DNA of 64,000 bases from Treponema sp. (GTDB taxonomy: Bacteria > Spirochaetota > Spirochaetia > Treponematales > Treponemataceae). Below are positions 1 through 8,173 of this stretch, piece by piece. The position numbers and the translations under genes were made by a program. The notes beneath the pieces are model-generated. The model did no database searches. It saw only the letters and a program-made list of their open reading frames with translations, and was not told the DNA's origin. Positions within the stretch are counted from its first letter, which is position 1. Each line of letters starts with the position of its first letter. Location: the NCBI GenBank assembly GCA_017934745.1, contig JAGBIY010000065.1:1-64000 (forward strand). Reading direction: 5' to 3'.

Positions 1-140
1 AATGGCAGAAACGAGCGGAAGCGGGGTTCCGTCAACAAAAACACTCAGCCACCGCGGAGCGGTACTGCCGTTTTTGTTGGCGGGTTCCCGCTGGGAGCTT
101 GTTTCTGCAACTACGGTATGCATAAACTCGACATTCGACC
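1..140 (+). repeat. Structured nested-palindrome element, copy 1 (left end cut by the window)
   Basis: This is most of a roughly 150-bp element; the complete second copy is at 18867-19016. It folds as nested arms: bases 5-16 (GCAGAAACGAGC) pair with 97-108, bases 29-42 pair with 70-83, and a small apical hairpin CCGC-GGA-GCGG sits at 52-62. The tail AAACTCGAC (124-132) is the right half of an outer stem whose left half lies off the window. Compared with copy 2, three positions of the 14-bp middle stem change on both sides so that pairing is kept, and a fourth changes from U-A to U-G. It ends just before a NeuB-family gene. It could be a cis-acting RNA, a small RNA or a hairpin mobile repeat; the sequence does not decide. 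Confidence 0.75.
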
Positions 141-153
141 CGAAAATCTATTC

Positions 154-1248
154 ATGGAAATAATAGCGGAAATAGGAACTTCGCACGGCGGAAGTTTGGA
201 AAAGGCAAAAAAGTTGATTGACTGCGCTGTGGACAACGGCGCGGACTGGGTAAAATTCCAGTGGGTGTACGCGGACGAGATTCTGCACCCAGACACGGGA
301 TTTGTGAAGCTTCCGACAGGCAACATCAGACTCTACGACAGATTCAAGGCATTGGAAGTCGAGCCGGATTTTTTTGCGGAATGCGAAAGATACACCCACG
401 AAAAAGGTGCGAAATTCACCTGCTCCCCGTTCGGCATAAAAAGCCTTGAAGAGCTGATGGAAATCAAGCCCGACGCGGTGAAAATCGCATCCCCGGAACT
501 CAACCACATTCCCCTCTTGAAAAAACTCGCGGAAATCAGGAAGAGAAACAACATCCACGTCATCATCTCAAGCGGAGTCTCGAAACTCTGCGACATCGAG
601 CGCGCGTTGGAGATACTCGGAAGGGACAACATCACGCTACTGCACTGCATAACGTTCTACCCCGCCCCCGAAGAGGAATACAACCTGAACGTCATCCCGA
701 ACCTCTCAAAAATATTCGGCATTCCCTGCGGAGTCTCCGACCACTCGCTCGACCCGATTCTGGTTCCGTCGATAGCGTGCGCGCTCGGAGCCACGATGAT
801 TGAAAAGCACATCACGCTCTCGAAAGAGACCGACGGCCTCGACGACCCGGTGGCGTTGGACGGCGAGCAGTTCGGCTTCATGAGCCATTCTGTCCACCAG
901 TGCGAGGCGGCTTTCAGGCAGTACGGGGAAAACGCGAAGGACTACATCATAAAGCAACTTAAAGAAGAATACGGAGAGAGAATCGACAGGATTTGCGGAA
1001 GCGGAGTCAAGAAACTCTCCGAATCCGAAAGCGTGAACTACGGCAGAACGAACAGAAGCCTGCACTTCATGCGCTCGATGAAGAAAGGCGAAAAAATCAA
1101 GGAAAACGACATCGGCGTTTTGAGGACGGAAAAAGTTCTTTCGGTCGGACTCCACCCGGATTTCCTTGAGACCGTAATCGGCGCGACGCTCGCAAGGGAC
1201 GTGGAGAACGGCGAAGGTGTTCTTCTGGAAATGATTCTTGGAAAGTGA
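154..1248 (+). CDS. NeuB-family sialic/pseudaminic acid synthase with C-terminal SAF domain
   Basis: This 364-residue protein belongs to the enzymes that condense phosphoenolpyruvate with an N-acetyl-hexosamine to make nine-carbon sugars (sialic, legionaminic or pseudaminic acid) for surface glycans or flagellin glycosylation. The N-terminal TIM barrel opens with IIAEIGTSHGG and carries the family marks GVSDHS and EKHITL, whose histidines bind the metal. The C-terminal antifreeze-like SAF domain (about the last 70 residues) has NRSLHFMRSMKKGE, with the arginine that in NeuB reaches the partner active site. The start at 154 fits the family; an in-frame ATG at 118 would only add residues encoded by the structured repeat. 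Neither has a clear Shine-Dalgarno. No other sugar-nucleotide gene is nearby, so the exact sugar is unknown. Confidence 0.88.
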   Translation: MEIIAEIGTSHGGSLEKAKKLIDCAVDNGADWVKFQWVYADEILHPDTGFVKLPTGNIRLYDRFKALEVEPDFFAECERYTHEKGAKFTCSPFGIKSLEELMEIKPDAVKIASPELNHIPLLKKLAEIRKRNNIHVIISSGVSKLCDIERALEILGRDNITLLHCITFYPAPEEEYNLNVIPNLSKIFGIPCGVSDHSLDPILVPSIACALGATMIEKHITLSKETDGLDDPVALDGEQFGFMSHSVHQCEAAFRQYGENAKDYIIKQLKEEYGERIDRICGSGVKKLSESESVNYGRTNRSLHFMRSMKKGEKIKENDIGVLRTEKVLSVGLHPDFLETVIGATLARDVENGEGVLLEMILGK

Positions 1249-1262
1249 ACAAAAGAAAGACG

Positions 1263-1310
1263 AAAAGCCGGATTTTGCAATACAATGGAAAAACACCATG
1301 TCCGGCTTTT
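1263..1310 (+). terminator. Hairpin after the NeuB-family gene, probable terminator
   Basis: AAAAGCCGGA at 1263-1272 pairs with TCCGGCTTTT at 1301-1310 around a 28-nt loop that can itself pair ATGG with CCAT. It lies between the NeuB stop (1248) and the GH5 start (1333). The T run is short, so termination is likely but not certain. Confidence 0.5.
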
Positions 1311-1332
1311 ACAGCAAAAAAATGGAGAGTTT

Positions 1333-2784
1333 ATGAGAAAATTTTTTGCGTCTTTGTTTTTCATTCTGTTTTCGATATTTTCGGTTTCCGCGCAGGCCAT
1401 CTGGTCGAGCGAGCTTGACTGGAGCCGGAACATTCTTGTCGATTCCGCGAAATTCAATTCAGTTTCGGGGGGAACAAGGATTGACTTCAACGTCACGAAG
1501 ACACGGAACGAATACCAGAACATAAAAATCTACGACGGAAACTGGAAGGAATTGACCGGAGGAAGCTACTCGAACGCCAAATACACAGGCGCGATTGTCC
1601 CGAATTTCTCATCGCAGACAGTGACTTTCTCCTACGTCCTCACAGCGGACAACGCCGCAAGCATAAAAAGAAGCGGAATGATTATCCACGGCTACGGAAT
1701 GAGACTGAACGAGATTTCTGTCGGAGGGAAATCGGCTTCATCAAATTCCGCAAATTCATCTTCTTCATCGTCAAATTCATCATCTTCGGCATCTGGAAAT
1801 TCCTCAAGCTCAAGTTCAAGCTCAACGACGGCAAAATCGGCACCGGCGACAGTATCGGGAACGCCCTTCTCGAACCACGGGAAACTCTCGGTGAAGGGCG
1901 CGTATCTGGTGGACTCGAAAAACCAAAAGTACATGCTCTACGGTTTTTCAACGCACGGACTGAACTTCGGGAACGACTTCTCAAAATTCGTAAGCCAGGA
2001 AACGTTCAAGACAATCCGCGACGACTTCAACACGAACTGCATAAGGCTCGTTCTCTACCCGCGCGACTACGGCGGATACTGCAACGGAGGAAACAAACAG
2101 CAGCTCAAGCAGTTCATCGAGAACGGAATAGAATACGCGACAAAACTCGGAATGTACGCAATCGTCGACTGGCACGTGCACAACTACAATCCAGTTGAGA
2201 CGCAGGGCGAGGCGGTGTCGTTCCTCTCGGAAATCGCGGCGAAATACAAGAACTACGGAAACGTCCTCTACGAAATCTGCAACGAACCGACAGGCTCTCC
2301 GTGGACTTCGGCGATAAAGCCGTACGCGGAAAAAGTCATCCCGGCAATTCGGCAGCACGCCCCTGACGCCGTAGTCATCGTGGGAACGAACACATGGAGC
2401 CAGGACATCGAGGAACCGCTAGCGAATCCGCTCTCGTTCAAGAACGTCATGTACACGTTCCACTTCTACGCCTCCACGCACAGGGACTCGTTCAGGAACA
2501 GGGTGGAATCGGCAGTGAACAAGGGGCTTCCAATCTTCATAACGGAATTCGGCACCTGCGACTCGTCGGGGAACGGCGGCTTCAACGCAAGCGAGTCGGA
2601 AAAATGGTTCAGCCTCTGCGAAAAATACAACATCAGCCACATGAACTGGAGCCTCTCGAACAAGGGAGAGACCGCCTCGGCTATTCAGTCCTGGTGTCAG
2701 AAGACAGCGAACTGGTCGGACTCGGATTTGACGGAATCGGGAAAACTCGTAAAGAAGCACTTCAAGAATCTGAAAAGACAATAG
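1333..2784 (+). CDS. Secreted GH5 endoglucanase
   Basis: This 483-residue protein should cut beta-1,4-glucan (cellulose-type) chains outside the cytoplasm. Residues 1-20 are a signal peptide ending VSAQA, followed by a beta-rich module of about 95 residues that looks like a carbohydrate-binding domain, a serine-rich linker, and a GH5 catalytic domain. The GH5 acid/base glutamate is E318 in NEPTGSPW and the nucleophile is E405 in ITEFGTC; the conserved DWHVHNYNP histidines are present. The start at 1333 follows GGAG; an upstream ATG at 1285 lies in the terminator hairpin. The next gene is a closely related paralog, and a remnant of a third copy is at 5662-5853. Subfamily GH5_2 is likely. Confidence 0.92.
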   Translation: MRKFFASLFFILFSIFSVSAQAIWSSELDWSRNILVDSAKFNSVSGGTRIDFNVTKTRNEYQNIKIYDGNWKELTGGSYSNAKYTGAIVPNFSSQTVTFSYVLTADNAASIKRSGMIIHGYGMRLNEISVGGKSASSNSANSSSSSSNSSSSASGNSSSSSSSSTTAKSAPATVSGTPFSNHGKLSVKGAYLVDSKNQKYMLYGFSTHGLNFGNDFSKFVSQETFKTIRDDFNTNCIRLVLYPRDYGGYCNGGNKQQLKQFIENGIEYATKLGMYAIVDWHVHNYNPVETQGEAVSFLSEIAAKYKNYGNVLYEICNEPTGSPWTSAIKPYAEKVIPAIRQHAPDAVVIVGTNTWSQDIEEPLANPLSFKNVMYTFHFYASTHRDSFRNRVESAVNKGLPIFITEFGTCDSSGNGGFNASESEKWFSLCEKYNISHMNWSLSNKGETASAIQSWCQKTANWSDSDLTESGKLVKKHFKNLKRQ

Positions 2785-2821
2785 AAGAAACTGGAAACAG
2801 AAAAAAAATCGGAGGAGAAAA

Positions 2822-4744
2822 ATGAAAAAAGTTATTGGAAAGGCGCTCGCGCTTTTTGCGGCTGCGCTCATAACTTCCGCGGGTCTTTCAGGCTGCGGAA
2901 TGGACAGCGCGACAAACGAAAGCACGGTCGAGGTGAACACAGGCAAAGCCGCGGAGACGGTATTCGAGAGCGAAACGGACTTCAACGACCCAAGCTGGGG
3001 CGTGCAGTTGAAGGTCGACGCAGAGAAGTTCGCGGACTTTTCGGAAGGCAGCGCAATCACTCTGGAAACGAGAGAGTCCACCACCTGCACGGGGGAATGG
3101 AAATACTACAACCTCAAATTCTACGCGGCGACCGACAATGGATGGACGGAACTAATCGGAGGATCGTTCAGCGGCGCGGAATACAGCAACGCCATAGTTC
3201 CAAACAGCCCGGACGGAACAATATCGTACACGGTGACAGCATCGAACGCATCTCTGCTCAAGCGATACGGACTCACCATAATCGGCTACGGAGTCGTCAT
3301 AACGAAAATCACCACGACAACGGTGGCGCAGACTTCCGAATCGGCGGGAAGCACGGAAACAGAGACTACAGTTTGGGCTGACAGTCTCGACATGAACGAT
3401 TCAGCATGGGGCTTGAACATCCAGATTGAGGCTGGGAAATTCTCGTCGTTCAGCGAAGGAAGCAAGATTCAGGTGGAATGGACTGCATCGCAGACTGCGA
3501 CGGCATACAAAAAACTCCAGTTCGACTCGATGGGTTCTTCATGGGTTGAACTGACAGGAGGCTCATTCACAGGCGGAAAAACCGACAGCACGGCAGGCGT
3601 GATTCCAGAGTCCAGTCCGCTCTCCTACACGGTCACATCGGCGAACGCGTCCGCGCTCAAGTCTAACGGCCTTGCCCTCATGGGATACGGCGTCGTCGTC
3701 ACGAAAATCACGCTCGTTTCTGGAGGCTCAAGCTCTTCTGGCTCATCATCTTCATCATCTTCGACAACGACATCGGACGTGGAGACGAAGGTCGAGCCGA
3801 CATCAGTCACGGGAACGCCATACGCGAACCACGGAAAACTAAGCGTGTCGGGAGCGAATCTCCTGGACGAAAAAGGCGAAAAGTACATGCTATACGGATT
3901 TTCCACGCACGGCTTGAATTTCGGGGACGAGTTCTCAAGATACGTGAACGAGGACGCATTCGCCACGCTCGTGGACGACTTCAACACGAACTGCATAAGG
4001 CTCGTCCTCTATCCGAGAGACTACGGCGGATACACGACAGGAGGCGACAAGGCGAAGCTCAAGGCGATAATGAAGAACGGAATCGAATACGCGACGAACA
4101 AAGGAATGTACGTCCTTGTGGACTGGCACGTCCACAACTACAACCCGCAGGAGACGAAGGACGAGGCGAAGACGTTCCTCGCCGAAATCGCCAAGGAGTA
4201 CGCGAACTACGGAAACGTCCTCTACGAAATCTGCAACGAACCGACAAACTCTCCGTGGGCTTCTGCGATAAAGCCGTACGCTGAGGAAGTAATCCCGGTA
4301 ATCCGCCAGTACGCGCCGGACGCTGTTGTCATCGTGGGGACGAACACATGGAGCCAGGACATCGAGGAGCCGCTAGCGAATCCGCTCGCCCCAGCAACCT
4401 ACGGAAACGTCATGTACACATTCCACTTCTACGCGAACAGCCACACGGACTCGTACAGGAGCCGCGTGGAATCGGCAGTGAGCAGCGGACTCCCTGTCTT
4501 CATCACGGAATTCGGAACCTGCGACGCATCCGGAAACGGCGGCTTCAACTCAAGCGAGTCGGAAAAATGGTTCAGCCTATGCGAGAAGTACAACATCAGC
4601 CACATGAACTGGAGCCTCTCAAGCAAGAGCGAGACCGCCTCGGCGATTCAGTCAAGCTGCTCGAAGACTTCCGGCTGGACAAGCTCGGATTTGACGGAAT
4701 CGGGAAACCTTGTCGTGGAGCACTTCAAGACGCTCGCACGGTAG
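2822..4744 (+). CDS. GH5 endoglucanase lipoprotein with two N-terminal binding modules
   Basis: The 640-residue product is a paralog of the preceding enzyme but is anchored: the signal peptide ends in a lipobox LSGC (Cys25). Two tandem copies of the beta-rich module follow (about residues 45-150 and 170-290; each has SFxGxx and a closing YGVV), then a short Ser/Thr linker and the GH5 domain with acid/base E473 (NEPTNSPW) and nucleophile E563 (ITEFGTC). The first enzyme has only one such module and no lipid anchor, so the pair probably acts as a free and a surface-held cellulase. A strong GGAGGAG precedes the ATG. The gap of 37 bp from the first gene suggests one operon. Confidence 0.93.
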   Translation: MKKVIGKALALFAAALITSAGLSGCGMDSATNESTVEVNTGKAAETVFESETDFNDPSWGVQLKVDAEKFADFSEGSAITLETRESTTCTGEWKYYNLKFYAATDNGWTELIGGSFSGAEYSNAIVPNSPDGTISYTVTASNASLLKRYGLTIIGYGVVITKITTTTVAQTSESAGSTETETTVWADSLDMNDSAWGLNIQIEAGKFSSFSEGSKIQVEWTASQTATAYKKLQFDSMGSSWVELTGGSFTGGKTDSTAGVIPESSPLSYTVTSANASALKSNGLALMGYGVVVTKITLVSGGSSSSGSSSSSSSTTTSDVETKVEPTSVTGTPYANHGKLSVSGANLLDEKGEKYMLYGFSTHGLNFGDEFSRYVNEDAFATLVDDFNTNCIRLVLYPRDYGGYTTGGDKAKLKAIMKNGIEYATNKGMYVLVDWHVHNYNPQETKDEAKTFLAEIAKEYANYGNVLYEICNEPTNSPWASAIKPYAEEVIPVIRQYAPDAVVIVGTNTWSQDIEEPLANPLAPATYGNVMYTFHFYANSHTDSYRSRVESAVSSGLPVFITEFGTCDASGNGGFNSSESEKWFSLCEKYNISHMNWSLSSKSETASAIQSSCSKTSGWTSSDLTESGNLVVEHFKTLAR

Positions 4745-4794
4745 GGAAAAATTTTCAACTTTCCGTTTTGGTGGAAGCGTACTGGCGTTGATGG

Positions 4795-4800
4795 TAGAAT
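4795..4800 (+). promoter_or_regulatory. -10 box placing the next gene as near-leaderless
   Basis: TAGAAT lies 6 nt before the ATG of the MntA-like gene at 4807 and there is no usable Shine-Dalgarno. The -35 is weak (TTGGTG at 4769-4774, 20-bp spacer). The same arrangement recurs at five other genes in the window. Confidence 0.45.
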
Positions 4801-4806
4801 GGGGGC

Positions 4807-5097
4807 ATGGCTTTGAATATTCCTGAAGATGTGCATGGAGAGATAAAAAAATATGCGATTCTGCACAAAATGAAGAAAGTGGTCCTATTCGGCTCTCGCG
4901 CGCGCGGAACGAACAGGGAGAGAAGCGACATAGACATTTTCGCGGTCGGAGGCGATGTGGATTCTTTCCGCGCCGCACTGGACGAAGAAGCCGATACCCT
5001 GCTGATGTTCGATGTCGTTGATGCGGGCGCAAATGTCTCCGATGAGTTGAAAGCAGAAATCGAAAAGGACGGTGTGGTCATCTATGAAAAAGTTTGA
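4807..5097 (+). CDS. mntA: MntA-like minimal nucleotidyltransferase, antitoxin of a HEPN/MNT pair
   Basis: This 96-residue protein is a stand-alone polymerase-beta-fold nucleotidyltransferase. It shows the exact active-site pattern GS-X10-DXD (GSRARGTNRERSDIDI, residues 32-47), in which the aspartates bind magnesium. In type VII toxin-antitoxin systems MntA adds AMP to a tyrosine of the partner HepT and so silences its RNase. The partner gene overlaps by 14 bp, as expected for that system. The pair sits between GH5 gene 2 and the stump of GH5 gene 3, so it seems to have arrived by an insertion or replacement. HI0073/HI0074-type pairs are the same family under an older name. Confidence 0.85.
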   Translation: MALNIPEDVHGEIKKYAILHKMKKVVLFGSRARGTNRERSDIDIFAVGGDVDSFRAALDEEADTLLMFDVVDAGANVSDELKAEIEKDGVVIYEKV

Positions 5098-5485
5098 CAA
5101 TTTCTTGGGCAGCCTGGAAGTGCTCTGCAAAGCCGACAGGGAAAAAGCCTCCATAGACGAAATTTACAGGACGGGTGTGATAGGTCAGTTCAATTTGACA
5201 TTCGAGCTGGCTTGGAAGGCTCTTCAGGAAACTCTCAGACAGCACGGAGTCGCAAGTGCGGATGTAGGCTCCCCCCGCGAAATATTGAAGCTGGGCTTTC
5301 TGCATTCTTTTTTGGCGGATGAAAACACGTGGCTTTCGATGCTCAAATCGAGGAACCTCTCTGTGCACATCTATTCCGAAATCGATGCGGAAACCCTTGT
5401 CAATGCGGTTTTCGACAACTACATCGACGCGTTTCGTCGGTTCGAATCAACTCTGCGGCAGAAAATCGAGGAAATTGAAAATTGA
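5084..5485 (+). CDS. hepT: HepT-like HEPN protein (HI0074 family), probable RNase toxin
   Basis: The 133-residue all-helical protein matches the HI0074/HepT group. Its key motif is RNLSVHIY, which fits RX4HXY: the Arg and His form the HEPN RNase centre and the Tyr is the residue that MntA adenylylates in studied pairs. The start at 5084 overlaps the end of the MntA-like gene; an upstream in-frame ATG at 5072 is possible. Other typical features are FELAWKAL and SPREILKLGF. The toxin role is inferred from the family and gene order, not shown here. Confidence 0.85.
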   Translation: MKKFDNFLGSLEVLCKADREKASIDEIYRTGVIGQFNLTFELAWKALQETLRQHGVASADVGSPREILKLGFLHSFLADENTWLSMLKSRNLSVHIYSEIDAETLVNAVFDNYIDAFRRFESTLRQKIEEIEN

Positions 5486-5543
5486 TAGTTGATAATTGAG
5501 AGTGGAAAGTTTGATGGGAATCTTTGCCAATTCTCAATTTGTT

Positions 5544-5661
5544 CATTTCGACTTCGCTCAATGACCGCATTTCAACTTCGCTCAATGACCGCATTTCGAC
5601 TTCGCTCAATTAACTAGTCGGTTGCTGAGCGGAGTCGAAGCAAGTCGAAGCATGGTTGCCG
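5544..5661. repeat. TTCGACTTCGCTCA-type tandem and inverted repeats
   Basis: Two and a half direct copies of a 24-bp unit (CATTTCGACTTCGCTCAATG plus ACCG) run from 5544 to about 5610. They are followed by inverted relatives (GGTTGCTGAGCGGAGTCGAA and a shorter GAGCG copy) to about 5660. The same family occurs at 7080-7262 and inside the methyltransferase gene near 58500. This block ends exactly where similarity to the GH5 gene begins. Confidence 0.85.
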
Positions 5662-5853
5662 AGCGAGTCGGAAAAATGGTTCAGCCTCTGTAAAAAATAC
5701 AACATCAGCCACATGAACTGGAGCCTTTCGAACAAGAGCGAGACCGCCTCGGCGATTCAGTCAAGCTGCTCGAAGACTTCCGGCTGGACAAGCTCGGATT
5801 TGACGGAATCGGGGAAACTCGTCGCGGAGCACTTCAAGACGCTCGCACGATAA
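5662..5853 (+). pseudogene. 3' remnant of a third GH5 gene
   Basis: About 63 codons match the C-terminal end of the second GH5 enzyme almost residue for residue (SEKWFSLCKKYNISHMNW through EHFKTLAR, then stop). The catalytic domain upstream is missing and its place is taken by repeats and the MntA/HepT pair. The join falls at GCGAGTCGG, which resembles both the repeat (GAGCGGAGTCG) and the GH5 sequence, so microhomology may have guided the rearrangement. There is no signal sequence or promoter, and the fragment cannot be an active enzyme. Confidence 0.9.
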
Positions 5854-5866
5854 ACACAAGCCAACG

Positions 5867-6829
5867 TCATGCGAACAGGTTTGTGCTCAGATAGCGCAGG
5901 CCTGTGTCGGGAAGGATTACGACGATGTTCTTTCCTTCGTTCTCGTCCGATTTCGCCAAATCCGTCGCCACGGAAAGAGCCGCTCCGCTTGAAATTCCCA
6001 CAAGGATTCCGTCCGTCCTCGCAAGAAGGCGGGCTGCCTCGAAAGCGGAGTCTGGAACAATCGTGACTACATCGTCGATGTATTCCTTGTTCAAAACTTG
6101 TGGGACGCGCTCTTTTTTGACATCCGTAAAATTGTGGACGCCAGTCACGATTACGTCATTCACCGGCGGCTGAACGCCCACGACCTTCACGGAAGGCTTT
6201 TTCTCTTTGAGGAATCTTCCAGTTCCTGTAATCGTTCCGCCGGTTCCCGCGCACGCGACGAAAATGTCGACGTCGCCTTCCGTGTCGTTCCAGATTTCAC
6301 GCGCGGTCGTGTTGTAGTGCGCCTCTGGATTCGCCGGATTCGACACTTGGTCTATGAAGAAGCTGTTTTCGATTTTCGGAATGACTTTTTCTTTCAAGAC
6401 TTTTATTCCGGCGACAAAATCTCCGCCGGTCTCATCGAGGACTTCCACATACTCGGGGACTTCGCTCAAGTTTATCAGCTTCGCACCGAACGCTTTTATG
6501 ACCTGCTTGCGCTCTATGCTGACTTCATCCTGAATGTAGACGACGAATTTGTACCCCTTCGCGGCCGCGAACGCCGCCACCGCGATTCCCGTGTTTCCAG
6601 AAGTCGTTTCGACTATCGTCGTCTTTCCCGGCGTGATAAGCCCCTTTTTCTCCGCGGTTTCGAGCATGTTGAGCGCGATTCTGTCCTTCACGCTGCTTTC
6701 GGGGTTGAAATATTCGAGTTTCGCAAAAATCTTTGCCTTGAGATTGAGTTTTTTCTCGTAGTTTGTCAGCTCCACAAGCGGAGTGTTTCCCACCAGTTGC
6801 GTGATGGACTTGTATACTTTCTTTGCCAT
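5867..6829 (-). CDS. cysK: Cysteine synthase (O-acetylserine sulfhydrylase)
   Basis: This 320-residue PLP enzyme makes cysteine from O-acetylserine and sulfide. Visible marks are the PLP lysine in SSVKDRIAL, the substrate loop TSGNTG, the phosphate-binding GTGGTITGTG and the C-terminal GISSGAA. The start at 6829 is chosen because GGAGG lies about 7 nt upstream; the ATG at 6844 would overlap that site. It is a single-gene unit with no partner serine acetyltransferase nearby. It could also accept related substrates, as CysK and CysM are hard to separate by eye. Confidence 0.93.
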   Translation of the reverse strand: MAKKVYKSITQLVGNTPLVELTNYEKKLNLKAKIFAKLEYFNPESSVKDRIALNMLETAEKKGLITPGKTTIVETTSGNTGIAVAAFAAAKGYKFVVYIQDEVSIERKQVIKAFGAKLINLSEVPEYVEVLDETGGDFVAGIKVLKEKVIPKIENSFFIDQVSNPANPEAHYNTTAREIWNDTEGDVDIFVACAGTGGTITGTGRFLKEKKPSVKVVGVQPPVNDVIVTGVHNFTDVKKERVPQVLNKEYIDDVVTIVPDSAFEAARLLARTDGILVGISSGAALSVATDLAKSDENEGKNIVVILPDTGLRYLSTNLFA

Positions 6830-7079
6830 TTCGTCATCCTCCATTTTTTTTCAATCAAAGATGACGTAGGTATATTTCTTTTACCGAATCTTTACCAATA
6901 CATTTTTTTGATAACGAAATAGCTTTTTCCTATAACCTACATTGCTTCATTTTACCACATTTAAGGCAAACATCACCCAAAATACTCCTGCCTGTTCTTT
7001 GCTCGCTCAATCGCCGAGTCCTACTGTCTTCCAATTTTCATTTTTCACTTTTCACTTTTCAAAACTCTATTATCATTGT

Positions 7080-7262
7080 CGGTTCGACTCCGCTCACCGA
7101 CCACGGTTCGACCACGCCCACCGACCGCATTTCGACTTCGCTCAATGACCGCATTTCGACTTCGCTCAATGACCGCGGTTGCTGAGCTGTTCCCTGAGCG
7201 ACGGCTGCCGAGCGGAGCCGAGGCAAGCCGAAGCACGGTTGCTGAGCGTCGTCGAAGCATCA
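7080..7262. repeat. Second block of TTCGACTTCGCTCA-type repeats
   Basis: The block contains two exact copies of the 24-bp unit seen at 5544, plus diverged copies in both orientations (GGTTCGACTCCGCTCACCGA, GGTTGCTGAGCG, GCTGCCGAGCGGAGCCGAGG). It fills the right half of the 430-bp gap between cysK and the next gene. The other half (6830-7080) shows only a possible cysK promoter and AT-rich sequence. The stop codon of the neighbouring gene (7260-7262) lies on the repeat edge. Confidence 0.85.
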
Positions 7263-8171
7263 TTCCGAAAGCAGCTTCTTTTTTTCGTCGATTTTTTGCT
7301 GGAGGTAGTCCATCAGGGGAACGGCACTCTCCTTCTCTTCCTGGCTGAACACGATTTCCTTTCCGGTGGGGCTAAGGATGACTGTGAGGAGGTTCTCGGC
7401 GGAATCGCTCACCTGCTCGTAGACGTTGCTGTCCAAATCCTCCATCGTCTCCACTTTGCGGTGGAATTCGTTCACGCACCAGTCGGCGTAGTCGGAGGCG
7501 GCCTGCAAATCCTTCTTGTCCATGGAAAAATACTTCTCCACGAGAGTTCCGTCGGCGGAGAAGAAAGAGTTCACCACCTCCGCGTACTGCTTCTTGTCGC
7601 TCACGCCCGTCATGCCGGTGAAGATGGGCTTCACGCCGGAGACGACAAGGCGGCCGGATTCGTCCTCGTATGCCCTCAAGTCCCTCATGTTTATTCCGTA
7701 TTTAGCGGTCAAATCATGGGTGAGTATGACGAGATAGTTCTTCCCCACGCTCGCGTACTGAGTCCGCTTGTCGCCCCTGTTCTCGAAAAGCTTCTGCGTC
7801 CCTATCCAAGTGTCCTTCACTTCGGTCTGGTGCAGCGTCGTCTTCAACAGGTTCAGCTCCATTATCCGCTCCAAATCCTGAATCGAAAGCTGGGCATGGC
7901 GGAGGAAATCGATTTCGTTCTGCAGACTTCTGTTCTTCTCCCTCTCGCTCGAAAGTTCCTGGCGGATTTTCGCGTCGTCGGCGGGGTCCAACCTCAATAT
8001 CTCCGTGAAGAAATTCCTGCCGAAAAGGACGGCGGGAATCATGAGGACGCAGCAGACTGTCGTGGTGAAGAAAGTCTTCGCCCTGAAAATGAGGAAAACG
8101 ATGACAGCCAGGGCGATTGCGACGAACACGCCGTTTCCTATAAGCCGCCACAAATTGAAGGAATCAGCCAT
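7260..8171 (-). CDS. Membrane-anchored protein of unknown function
   Basis: The 303-residue product has two hydrophobic segments near the N terminus (about residues 8-27 and 30-52), then a charged coiled-coil stretch, then a soluble domain of about 200 residues. It resembles DUF4230-type proteins in general plan, but I cannot confirm that. The start at 8171 is 2 nt after the stop of a tiny lipoprotein gene, so the two are translationally linked. The last codons abut the repeat block at 7260. Confidence 0.7.
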   Translation of the reverse strand: MADSFNLWRLIGNGVFVAIALAVIVFLIFRAKTFFTTTVCCVLMIPAVLFGRNFFTEILRLDPADDAKIRQELSSEREKNRSLQNEIDFLRHAQLSIQDLERIMELNLLKTTLHQTEVKDTWIGTQKLFENRGDKRTQYASVGKNYLVILTHDLTAKYGINMRDLRAYEDESGRLVVSGVKPIFTGMTGVSDKKQYAEVVNSFFSADGTLVEKYFSMDKKDLQAASDYADWCVNEFHRKVETMEDLDSNVYEQVSDSAENLLTVILSPTGKEIVFSQEEKESAVPLMDYLQQKIDEKKKLLSE

Positions 8172-8173
8172 CT

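Noticed and set aside
118..153. MHKLDIRP peptide encoded at the end of both structured elements, possible extra N terminus or small peptide
   Set aside because: The codons belong to the repeat and have no ribosome site; in copy 2 the frame is unrelated to the downstream gene, and NeuB proteins normally start at the later Met.
706..1299. Long open frames on the strand opposite to many genes (for example 706-1299 minus, 2419-3090 minus, 50929-52692 minus)
   Set aside because: They mirror codon usage of the real genes, lack ribosome sites and show no protein features.
5544..5610. CRISPR array
   Set aside because: The 24-bp units are directly adjacent with no spacers and no cas genes are nearby.
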